Source: Arenibacter sp. ARW7G5Y1 (lineage in GTDB: Bacteria > Bacteroidota > Bacteroidia > Flavobacteriales > Flavobacteriaceae). Taken from it: a DNA stretch of 64,000 nt. Numbering within the stretch: position 1 is the stretch's first letter; the number at the start of each line of letters is the position of its first letter. The notes beneath the pieces are model-generated. The model saw nothing but the letters and a program-made list of their open reading frames with translations. It ran no database searches and was not told the origin of the DNA. The stretch covers positions 1 to 64,000 of the forward strand of contig NZ_QJJZ01000010.1 of the NCBI RefSeq assembly GCF_003201775.1. Reading direction: 5' to 3'. Shown piece after piece: positions 1 through 7,577 of this stretch. The translations under genes and the position numbers were made by a program.

Positions 1-2
1 TT

Positions 3-128
3 TTAAACAGAAGTACAAATGCTTCAGCAGAATCCTTTAATGCCAAAGTAAAGGCTTTTAGATCACAATTTAGGGGAGTCAGGAATACGGAATACCTCTT
101 ATATCGCTTGATTAAATTATATTCTTAA
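3..128 (+). CDS. ISL3-type transposase, C-terminal fragment (truncated by window edge)
   Basis: An open frame runs from the window edge to a TAA at 126-128. Its end contains the string NASAESFNAKVKAFRSQFRG followed by VRNTEYLLYRL. This is characteristic of the C terminus of DDE transposases of the ISL3/IS204/IS1001 group common in Bacteroidetes; the Glu of AESFN is in the position of the last catalytic acidic residue. Only 41 residues are inside the window, so completeness of the element cannot be judged. The terminal inverted repeat should lie between about 130 and 190, but without the left end it cannot be identified. Confidence 0.8.
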   Translation, partial: LNRSTNASAESFNAKVKAFRSQFRGVRNTEYLLYRLIKLYS

Positions 129-202
129 AATGGTAAAAACCCAGATTTCGGACTTGATCCTTGGTTTTACTAAATTGCTCCTATTAATAAAAACTATTTA
201 TC

Positions 203-243
203 AAAAAAAAAAAACACGACTGATCAAATTAGTCCTTTTTTTT
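203..243. terminator. Bidirectional intrinsic terminator
   Basis: A 7-bp stem with one G-T wobble (218-224 against 228-234, loop CAA) is flanked by twelve A on the left and eight T on the right. This would stop transcription in both directions. It lies between the transposase end and tRNA-Gln. Confidence 0.6.
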
Positions 244-309
244 CATAAACACAAAAATTGTTCCTGATCCAATACCAGCTCCATTTATTCGACATATTCA
301 TCCAAAACA

Positions 310-339
310 AAAATCCCAATACGTTTGCATTGGGATTTT
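310..339. terminator. Terminator downstream of tRNA-Gln
   Basis: A perfect 11-bp inverted repeat, AAAATCCCAAT / ATTGGGATTTT, with an 8-nt loop. It lies 17 bases beyond the 3' end of tRNA-Gln in the direction of its transcription. Confidence 0.7.
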
Positions 340-355
340 ACTTCTAAACTTTAAG

Positions 356-427
356 TTGGCCTACTAGGACTCGAACCTAGAACGACTGGACCAAAACCAG
401 CTGTGTTGCCAATTACACCATAGGCCA
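356..427 (-). tRNA. tRNA-Gln (anticodon TTG)
   Basis: The reverse complement folds into a standard cloverleaf. The acceptor stem TGGCCTA/TAGGCCA is perfect with discriminator A. The anticodon stem CTGG/CCAG encloses loop TTTTGGT with anticodon TTG, and the T-loop is TTCGAGT. CCA is not encoded. It is a single-gene unit with its own promoter and terminator. Confidence 0.95.
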
Positions 428-445
428 CTACCTCGTTTGAGCGTG

Positions 446-476
446 CAAATTTAAAACAAAGTTTTATATGCACAAA
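446..476 (-). promoter_or_regulatory. Promoter of tRNA-Gln (flavobacterial sigma-A type)
   Basis: On the minus strand there is TTTG (473-476), exactly 19 bases, then TAAATTTG (446-453). This is a full match to the Bacteroidetes -33/-7 consensus TTTG-N19-TAnnTTTG. Transcription would start near 439, about 12 bases before the mature tRNA. Confidence 0.8.
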
Positions 477-711
477 TATTTTCGAGTCATATTCCAAAAA
501 AATAAAAAAATACTCCCCAACAACCCGCAATGCGGGGGTTCCCACAATACCACAAACCACTAATCCAAAAGGAGCACACCTTGGGGCTACTTGTTATGTC
601 CTGCATTTTGAAGGCACCATGACCCAATTATCATGTTAAAGGTTTATGAAATATATATCCTATTATCTATTTAAATTAGTAAATTCGCCCTTCGGACAAA
701 CGACAAACCGC

Positions 712-3700
712 ATGTTTTCAAAAAATTTTAAAAAATGGGATACCATCACAGGATGGTTTGTTTTTTTTATAGCCCTTGTTACCTACGTAATTACCGTTGA
801 ACCAACTAGTAGTTTTTGGGATGCTGGAGAATATATTTCAACAGCGGCCAAACTGCAGGTAGGACATCCACCAGGAGCACCTTTATTGCAAATGATAGGG
901 GCATTTATGGCCATGTTCGCTTTGGAACCTACCCAGGTTGCAAAGATGGTAAACCTCGTTTCCGGGGTTTCAAGCGCCTTCACCATCCTTTTTATGTTTT
1001 GGACCATTACCAACCTCACAAGAAAACTGATATCCAAGGAAGAAATCATAACCAACAGTAAAGCCTTGGCCATTTTGGGTAGTGGGATAGTTGGCTCACT
1101 GGCCTTTACCTTTTCCGATAGTTTTTGGTTCAACGCCACAGAGACAGAAGTCTATGCAATGGCCAGCTTAATCATGTCCCTCCTTCTATGGTTAGGGTTA
1201 AAATGGGTAGATGACCTGGAGAATCCTCGAGGCAACAAATGGATTATACTTATTTCTTTTGTAGTAGGACTTACTTTTGGAATTCAGTTCATGGGCTTCC
1301 TGGCGATACCTACAATAGGTTTGTTGTACTACTTTAAAACCTACAAGACCACCACAATAAAGAATTTTTTGTTGGCCAATATTATCGTAGTGGCCATATT
1401 GATGCTGGTCTACAAATTTTCGCTGACCTATGTACTAAAGGTTTTTGGTTGGAGCGAGGTGTTTTTCATCAACACCATTGGCCTGCCATTTAACTCAGGA
1501 ACCATTATTATGGGCCTCATATTTGTAGGTGTTTTTTATTGGGGATTGCGCTACACGCGTAAGAACAATTACACCGTAGCCAACACTATTGTGCTCTGCC
1601 TAATGTTCTTGTTTTTAGGATTCTCCTCATGGCTAATGCTGCCCATAAGGGCCAATGCCGATGTAGTCATCAATGAAAATGACCCTTCGGATGCCAGATC
1701 TTTGTTGGCCTATTACAACCGGGAACAATATCCCGGGGTGGACAGCCCTGTTTATGGCGCCTATTACTCGGACACTTTTGCTCCTGCAGGGGATGAAAAG
1801 GACGAAAAACCCAAATACGAAAAAGACCTAAAGACCGGAAAATACATTATAGTAAACAACTATAAAAATGCGCTGCAGGGACCAAACTCCGATCACGTAG
1901 GACTCCTGCCGCGGATGTGGAGCGAACAAAATGCAGAAAATTACATGAAGTATTTTGACCCGCTCACCTTTAGGATCAAATCTGATTATCTCGGAAACAA
2001 TGAACTTAGGGAAGCCGTAAACCAATTTAAGGACGGTTTCGCCAAGGGAGAAATAGACACTTCCCAATATATGAGATTCCTTAGGGAGTTTAGCGAATAT
2101 ATAGATGTACAGCCTCCCACGGTGATGCAAAATATAAAATACATGTTCCAATTTCAATTTGGATATATGTACTGGCGCTACTTCATGTGGAATTTTGTGG
2201 GTAAACAAGATGATATACAAGGTAGATATGACAACCACGGAAATTGGTTAAGCGGTATAAACTTTATTGACAATGCCAGACTAGGCAGTCAGGAAAACCT
2301 ACCTAGTGATATCAAGAACAACAAAGGCAGGAACACCTATTTCTTCCTCCCTTTACTACTTGGTATTATAGGCCTCATCTTTCAAATTAGTAAAAACCCC
2401 AAACAATTTTGGGCATTGTTCGTGTTCTTTATGTTTACCGGTATTGCCATCCAGTTCTACACCAATCCGGCCATTTTTCAGCCTAGGGAACGGGATTACT
2501 CCCTTGTGGGCTCCTTTTATGTGTTTGCCCTCTGGATCGGCCTGGGCGTGTACGGACTTTTTGATGAATTCCAAAAGTTATTGAGTCCAAAAATATTGGC
2601 TCCCGGAATTACTATTCTCTGTCTTTTGGCAGTTCCAGCTGTAATGGCGTTCCAAAATTGGGACGACCATGACAGATCCAATAGATTTACTGCCAAGTCT
2701 ACAGCAAAGGCCTATCTGGAATCGACCAAAGAAGATGCTGGCGCCATTTTGTTCACTATTGGGGACAACGACACCTTTCCCTTATGGTACGCCCAGGAAA
2801 TTGAAGGCTTTAGGACAGACGTACGCGTGGTAAATACCAGCCTTTTTGCCACCGATTGGTATATAGACCAAATGAAAAAGAAGGCCTATGAAAGTGACCC
2901 CATTCCCTCGCAGCTTACCCATAACGAATACAAATGGGGGTCTAGGGATGCCATATACTTTAATGAGCTTACCCAAAGTAGATGGGACATAAAAGACTTT
3001 ATGAACTGGGTAGGCAGCGACAAGGAACAAACCAAATTTAGAAGCATATTACAGAAAAAAGGTGCGGACTTAAGTCAGTATTCCGAAAGCAATTTGGATG
3101 TTGTTTACTATCCGACCAATAAAATTAGGGTTCCTGTGAATAAGAAAAATGTACTGGAAAGTGGCTTGGTCAAAGAAAAGGATTCGGCACTAATTGTCGA
3201 TTATATTGATATTGACCTACCAAAAAGCGCCCTTCCCAAAAACCGAATCCTGATGTTGGACATCATTGCCAACAATGACTGGAAACGCCCCATATATTTC
3301 TCCGGAGGAAGTTTTGATGCCGCAGAATATATATGGATGAAAGATTATCTTCAATTGGACGGCTTGGTGTACAAACTGGTACCCATTAAAACAACAAACA
3401 GGAGTTCTTATGAGATGGGCAGGATAGATGCCGACCTCATGTACGACATTGTAAAGAAATGGGAATGGGGCAATGCAGGGAGCCCGGATATTTATCACGA
3501 TCCCCAAACACGCACACAGGCACTTTCCTTTAGAGGCAACCTAGCTCGTCTTACAGAAACGTTGATAGAGGAAAACAAGATAGAAAAAGCAAAGGATGTG
3601 ATCAATATTGCCATGGAAAATATGCCCGTGGAGTATTTCGGCTATTACGCCTTTGTAGAACCTTTTATAGATGGGTACTTTAAGGTAGGGGAAACCCAAA

Positions 3701-4044
3701 AGGCCAGGGACCTATTTCAAAAATTAAAAAATATTTATCAGGAACGCTTGGATTATTATTCCAATCTACCTTTTGAGGAACAGCGAATGTTCTTGGATGA
3801 AATTATTCCCGACTTGGAGGCCTACAGTAGAAATATCGACATTTTGATTACCAACCAGGATCAGGAGATTGCAGAAAAGGAAACCCTTATTTTCAACGAA
3901 TACATAGAGAAGTTTGAACGCTTTTATCGCAACGACCCGATGGAGGACATACAAGCTCCGACATCGGATCCCGACCTAATGGATTCATCGGCTATAGATG
4001 CCTTACCGGAAGAACAATTGGACAGCATAGCAATTCCGGAATAA
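712..4044 (+). CDS. DUF2723 / glycosyltransferase family 117 membrane protein
   Basis: A large polytopic inner-membrane protein of about 1110 residues. After the first transmembrane helix comes the motif SFWDAGEYISTAAKLQVGHP, typical of DUF2723 proteins (GT117, GT-C fold). In that fold an acidic residue in the first periplasmic loop is thought to be catalytic. About ten further hydrophobic segments follow, then a soluble C-terminal half of about 500 residues ending in helical TPR-like repeats. The family is thought to transfer sugars from lipid carriers to proteins; substrate unknown. The frame is open from ATG 646, but ATG 712 (MFSKNFKKW) matches how relatives begin, so it is preferred. A strong terminator follows at 4051. 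Confidence 0.88.
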   Translation: MFSKNFKKWDTITGWFVFFIALVTYVITVEPTSSFWDAGEYISTAAKLQVGHPPGAPLLQMIGAFMAMFALEPTQVAKMVNLVSGVSSAFTILFMFWTITNLTRKLISKEEIITNSKALAILGSGIVGSLAFTFSDSFWFNATETEVYAMASLIMSLLLWLGLKWVDDLENPRGNKWIILISFVVGLTFGIQFMGFLAIPTIGLLYYFKTYKTTTIKNFLLANIIVVAILMLVYKFSLTYVLKVFGWSEVFFINTIGLPFNSGTIIMGLIFVGVFYWGLRYTRKNNYTVANTIVLCLMFLFLGFSSWLMLPIRANADVVINENDPSDARSLLAYYNREQYPGVDSPVYGAYYSDTFAPAGDEKDEKPKYEKDLKTGKYIIVNNYKNALQGPNSDHVGLLPRMWSEQNAENYMKYFDPLTFRIKSDYLGNNELREAVNQFKDGFAKGEIDTSQYMRFLREFSEYIDVQPPTVMQNIKYMFQFQFGYMYWRYFMWNFVGKQDDIQGRYDNHGNWLSGINFIDNARLGSQENLPSDIKNNKGRNTYFFLPLLLGIIGLIFQISKNPKQFWALFVFFMFTGIAIQFYTNPAIFQPRERDYSLVGSFYVFALWIGLGVYGLFDEFQKLLSPKILAPGITILCLLAVPAVMAFQNWDDHDRSNRFTAKSTAKAYLESTKEDAGAILFTIGDNDTFPLWYAQEIEGFRTDVRVVNTSLFATDWYIDQMKKKAYESDPIPSQLTHNEYKWGSRDAIYFNELTQSRWDIKDFMNWVGSDKEQTKFRSILQKKGADLSQYSESNLDVVYYPTNKIRVPVNKKNVLESGLVKEKDSALIVDYIDIDLPKSALPKNRILMLDIIANNDWKRPIYFSGGSFDAAEYIWMKDYLQLDGLVYKLVPIKTTNRSSYEMGRIDADLMYDIVKKWEWGNAGSPDIYHDPQTRTQALSFRGNLARLTETLIEENKIEKAKDVINIAMENMPVEYFGYYAFVEPFIDGYFKVGETQKARDLFQKLKNIYQERLDYYSNLPFEEQRMFLDEIIPDLEAYSRNIDILITNQDQEIAEKETLIFNEYIEKFERFYRNDPMEDIQAPTSDPDLMDSSAIDALPEEQLDSIAIPE

Positions 4045-4050
4045 CGGACA

Positions 4051-4084
4051 CAAAAAAACCGAGACCTGAGTCTCGGTTTTTTTT
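4051..4084. terminator. Bidirectional terminator between convergent genes
   Basis: Perfect 7-bp stem CCGAGAC (4059-4065), loop CTGA, GTCTCGG (4070-4076), flanked by A and T tracts. It serves the GT117 gene on + and the thioredoxin-like gene on -. Confidence 0.9.
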
Positions 4085-4099
4085 ATACTATTTAATTAG

Positions 4100-4396
4100 T
4101 TACAGATACTCATTAAGTATCCCTATAAGTGTATTTGCATCCTGCTCCCCACTTTGCCTCCAAACCATTTCACCTTTCTTGTATATCATCAAGGTAGGCA
4201 AACCTTTCACCCGTAAAGCCTGGGAAAGCTCCTTATTTTTGTCCACATCAATCTTGATCACCTTGCCCTTATCGCCCAAGGCAGCGGCAACATCCCTTAG
4301 GACAGGATGCATGGCTGTTGACTGTTCGTTCCATTCTGCGTAAAAATCCAATAACACAGGAACATTGATATCAATTAATTCACCAAATTTAGACAT
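4100..4396 (-). CDS. Thioredoxin-fold protein lacking the CxxC active site
   Basis: 98 residues, the length of a bare thioredoxin domain. The fold signatures are present: VLLDFYAEW before the active-site helix, VIKIDVDKN for strand 3 and the cis-proline loop GLPT (Pro67). The active-site WCGPC is replaced by WNEQS (residues 22-26), and there is no cysteine anywhere in the protein. It therefore cannot do dithiol-disulfide exchange and is more likely a binding or chaperone-type module. There is no signal peptide, so it is probably cytoplasmic. The ATG start at 4396 is the only sensible one. Confidence 0.85.
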   Translation of the reverse strand: MSKFGELIDINVPVLLDFYAEWNEQSTAMHPVLRDVAAALGDKGKVIKIDVDKNKELSQALRVKGLPTLMIYKKGEMVWRQSGEQDANTLIGILNEYL

Positions 4397-4487
4397 ATAC
4401 TATACATTGGAATATAAATCAAAAATAAGAAAAAATGTTAAAACACAACCAGTGCTATCATTTTTGTCGACAAGGTAGTGGTTAAAA

Positions 4488-5717
4488 TCACGTTAATGAC
4501 CTCTTTTTTAAGGTAATTACGGTGATTTCGGGCCAAATACCGACCCTTCCAGGATACCCCAAAAATCCAAACCCTCGGTTTACATTAATCATTTGACCCA
4601 GTTCTTCATATACCCCTGCCCAATACTTATATCTCCATTTGGCCGGGCTCCATTTCACCCATCCCGGAATTTCTATCCCAAATTGCATGCCATGGGTATG
4701 CCCACTCAAAGTAAGGTGATAGTGATAATCATCCTTTAGGACTTGATCTTCCCAATGGGAAGGATCATGGCTCATTAGAATTTTAAAATCATCTTTATCG
4801 ATTTTGGAAACGGCTTTCTTTAGATCGCCCGCTTTTTTAAAACCTCCCCTACCCCAATTCTCAACTCCGATCAAGGCAATCCTATCCTCCCCTTTTTGCA
4901 AATATCGGCTATCATTAAGCAGGAGGTCGAACCCCATTTCCTTTTGTAGGTTTTTAAGATCAATTAGATTATTTCTCTTGGCTTCTTCGGATTCCCAATC
5001 CACATAATCCCCATAATCATGGTTCCCCAACACGGAAAATTTACCGTCTTTTGCACTTAAGGTCGAAAAAAGGTCTTTCCATGGCAACATTTCCTCTGCC
5101 ATGTTGTTTACCATATCCCCTGTAAAAAGCAACACATCGCTTTTTTGCCGATTTATCAAATCTATGGCATATTCAATTTTCTCCCTATTATCAAAACTAC
5201 CACTGTGCACATCCGATATTTGGGTTATTTGATACCCTTCGAAACTACTGGGCAGGTCATCAAATTCCAAATCATACTTAAGGACTTTAAAATTGTACTT
5301 CCCCTTGACCATCCCGTACAACAATGCGGAGAAGGGCAAAGCGGCAATACCCATGGCCAGGGTACTTAAAAAACGTCTTCTTTGGGGGAGGCTAAATTCC
5401 TTGGTCCCACCAAATGTTTTGTGATATGCTGCAGTAAGAAATCTAAAAATATCCTCGGAAAACAAAAAAACTATGGTTATCAATTTAAAAGTCAGCATGG
5501 CCAACAAAAGTCCAAAAGCATAACTTTTTGGAACACTTAATACACGGCCAGGAGCGTCACCCAAAGTAAACTGATATATGAAATTTCCGAGGACAAAGAG
5601 CGAAAATACCATATAGGCATAATAAACCCAGGGATAACGGGTTGCTGCCTTAATAGCCTGTAAAGTATAAATTCCCAGTACAATATAGATGACAATAAAA
5701 ACAATCCAACGAAGCAT
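4488..5717 (-). CDS. Membrane-anchored calcineurin-like metallophosphoesterase
   Basis: 409 residues. The N-terminal 145 residues hold several hydrophobic helices. They are followed by a calcineurin-like phosphoesterase domain with all metal-binding motifs in order: DVHSG (near residue 168), GDMVNN, GNHDYGD, a histidine in MSHDPSH, and SGHTHG. This architecture matches the YaeI/YkuE-like membrane phosphodiesterases, some of which act on lipid-linked phosphoesters; the substrate here is unknown. It is transcribed away from cutC with only a 49-base gap, so the two may be one unit. Confidence 0.9.
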   Translation of the reverse strand: MLRWIVFIVIYIVLGIYTLQAIKAATRYPWVYYAYMVFSLFVLGNFIYQFTLGDAPGRVLSVPKSYAFGLLLAMLTFKLITIVFLFSEDIFRFLTAAYHKTFGGTKEFSLPQRRRFLSTLAMGIAALPFSALLYGMVKGKYNFKVLKYDLEFDDLPSSFEGYQITQISDVHSGSFDNREKIEYAIDLINRQKSDVLLFTGDMVNNMAEEMLPWKDLFSTLSAKDGKFSVLGNHDYGDYVDWESEEAKRNNLIDLKNLQKEMGFDLLLNDSRYLQKGEDRIALIGVENWGRGGFKKAGDLKKAVSKIDKDDFKILMSHDPSHWEDQVLKDDYHYHLTLSGHTHGMQFGIEIPGWVKWSPAKWRYKYWAGVYEELGQMINVNRGFGFLGYPGRVGIWPEITVITLKKRSLT

Positions 5718-5766
5718 ACCTTATTTTTTTGTAAAGATATCGGTTTCAATACCATTAGTGTCCATT

Positions 5767-6495
5767 TCACTTTTCTTTAACTAAGCGGACCACTTCCCTT
5801 AAGGTAGTTAAGTTGCTAATGGCAATTTCATCATCCTTAAGAAAACTGGGCGTGCTCATTTTTACTGCAGGGGCTTCATCCAGAGTTCTGTGAAATTGTA
5901 TTCCCGACAAATGTACCGCGTCAAAACCTTTCTCCCGAAATTCCATTACATTGGCATCCCTTATACCTCCCCCAGGCATAATAGTACTGTACTTTGATTC
6001 TTTCAACAACCGGATCAACAAGTCCAACCCCGTAAGCGAAGAATTTTGTTGTCCAGAACTTAATATGGTATCCACTTCCAATTCTTCCAATTGCCCAAGG
6101 GTAGTAATTGGATCCCTAACCCAATCGAAGGCCCTATGGAAGGTGAATTGCAATGGCCTAGAAGCTGTTATCAGTTCTTTTGTTCTTTTATAATCCAAGG
6201 TAAAATCCTTGGACAGCACCCCTGAAACAATTCCATTAAAACCCAATTCCCTGCATATGGCGATATCCCTTTTCATAATTCCAAATTCTAGATCGGAATA
6301 CGTAAAATCGCCACTTCTTGGCCTTATCAATACGTTTACGGGAATAGAAATATGTTCCTTTACAAGCTGCAACAGCCCAAAAGAAGGGGTAACCCCACCT
6401 ACGGCAAGCTCGGCACACAACTCAATTCGGTCAGCACCAGCTTTTTGGGCATTTAAGGCAGATTCTAAAGAATTGGCACATACTTCTACAATCAT
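5767..6495 (-). CDS. cutC: CutC family protein (TIM-barrel, copper homeostasis family)
   Basis: Recognised from MIVEVCANS, AGADRIELCAELAVGGVTPS, NVLIRPRSGDF and the C-terminal HLSG segment, all hallmarks of CutC TIM-barrel proteins. About 242 residues. An upstream TTG would give 254 residues and run to 6531, six bases from the divergent gene, but family members begin at this MIVEV, so ATG 6495 is chosen. The family was linked to copper tolerance in E. coli, but the biochemical role is unsettled. Confidence 0.9.
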   Translation of the reverse strand: MIVEVCANSLESALNAQKAGADRIELCAELAVGGVTPSFGLLQLVKEHISIPVNVLIRPRSGDFTYSDLEFGIMKRDIAICRELGFNGIVSGVLSKDFTLDYKRTKELITASRPLQFTFHRAFDWVRDPITTLGQLEELEVDTILSSGQQNSSLTGLDLLIRLLKESKYSTIMPGGGIRDANVMEFREKGFDAVHLSGIQFHRTLDEAPAVKMSTPSFLKDDEIAISNLTTLREVVRLVKEK

Positions 6496-6537
6496 ATTTC
6501 TTATATTTAGAACCTTAAAATTAAGTAACACTATCTT

Positions 6538-7533
6538 ATGAAAAGAAGAAATTTCCTAAAAAATTCTACCCTAAGTACCGCTGGAATAATATCCGCACCT
6601 CTTTTTGCCTCCTGCCAGGAAACAAAAAAGGAACTCCCCCCAATTGCAGACACCACAGTTGGCGTAAAACCTATTGTAATCTGCACCTGGAATTTCAAGA
6701 ATGCAACGGCTAAGGCTTGGGAAGTTTTGGAAAAAGGCGGTTCTTCACTGGACGCGGTAGAGCAAGGAGTTATGGTGGAAGAGGCCGATCTCAGCAACGA
6801 AACGGTCGGCAACGGCGGAAGGCCGGATAGGGATGGCCATGTTACATTGGATGCCTGTATCATGGACAAGGACGGAAACTGTGGAGCGGTATTATGTATG
6901 GAAAATATAGCCCACCCCGTTTCTGTTGCCAGAAAGGTAATGGAAGATACCCCCCACGTAATGTTGGCCGGAAAAGGAGCAGAACAATTTGCCTATGAAA
7001 AAGGGTTCCCAAAAACAAATCTACTTACCGAGAAGGCTAAAAAAGATTGGCTGGAATGGAAGAAAAACTCCAAATACGAAACCATTATCAATATAGAAAA
7101 CCACGACACCATTGGCATGCTAGCCATTGACAAAAACGGGGATATTGCAGGCGCCTGTACCACAAGTGGAATGGGCTACAAAATGGCAGGACGTGTTGGC
7201 GACTCCCCTATTATTGGTGCAGGACTATTCGTAGACAACGAAGTTGGCGGCGCAACGGCTACAGGGGTTGGCGAAGAAGTGGTAAGAACCGTTGGCAGCT
7301 TCTTGATCGTGGAACTAATGCGTCAAGGAAAATCGCCACAAGAGGCATGCGAGGAAGGAGTAAGACGGATCATGGAAAAGAACAAGGACAGAAGGGATTT
7401 TCAAATTGGGTTTATCGCCATCAACAAGAAAGGGGAAACCGGAGGTTACTGTATACATCCTGGATTTAGTTATAGCAAATTTACAGGGGCAGGACAAAGC
7501 AATAATCCGACGGAGACTTTCTTGAAATCCTAA
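6538..7533 (+). CDS. N4-(beta-N-acetylglucosaminyl)-L-asparaginase (glycosylasparaginase)
   Basis: 331 residues of the Ntn-hydrolase type. The autoproteolysis site is HDTIGMLAID, with the nucleophile Thr at residue 191; cleavage before it would give alpha and beta subunits. GxGVGEEVVRT in the beta part is also typical. The N terminus has KRRNFLK followed by a hydrophobic stretch and FASC (Cys26), so it is exported, possibly by Tat, as a lipoprotein. Flavobacterial homologues cleave the GlcNAc-Asn bond of N-glycoproteins. It is followed 44 bases later by polA in the same direction. Confidence 0.92.
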   Translation: MKRRNFLKNSTLSTAGIISAPLFASCQETKKELPPIADTTVGVKPIVICTWNFKNATAKAWEVLEKGGSSLDAVEQGVMVEEADLSNETVGNGGRPDRDGHVTLDACIMDKDGNCGAVLCMENIAHPVSVARKVMEDTPHVMLAGKGAEQFAYEKGFPKTNLLTEKAKKDWLEWKKNSKYETIINIENHDTIGMLAIDKNGDIAGACTTSGMGYKMAGRVGDSPIIGAGLFVDNEVGGATATGVGEEVVRTVGSFLIVELMRQGKSPQEACEEGVRRIMEKNKDRRDFQIGFIAINKKGETGGYCIHPGFSYSKFTGAGQSNNPTETFLKS

Positions 7534-7577
7534 TTACCAATTATTCAATATCCAAATCTCAACAAGAATCAATTATA

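Noticed and set aside
351-560. Minus-strand ORF of 69 codons
   Set aside because: It runs through tRNA-Gln and its promoter; no protein pattern.
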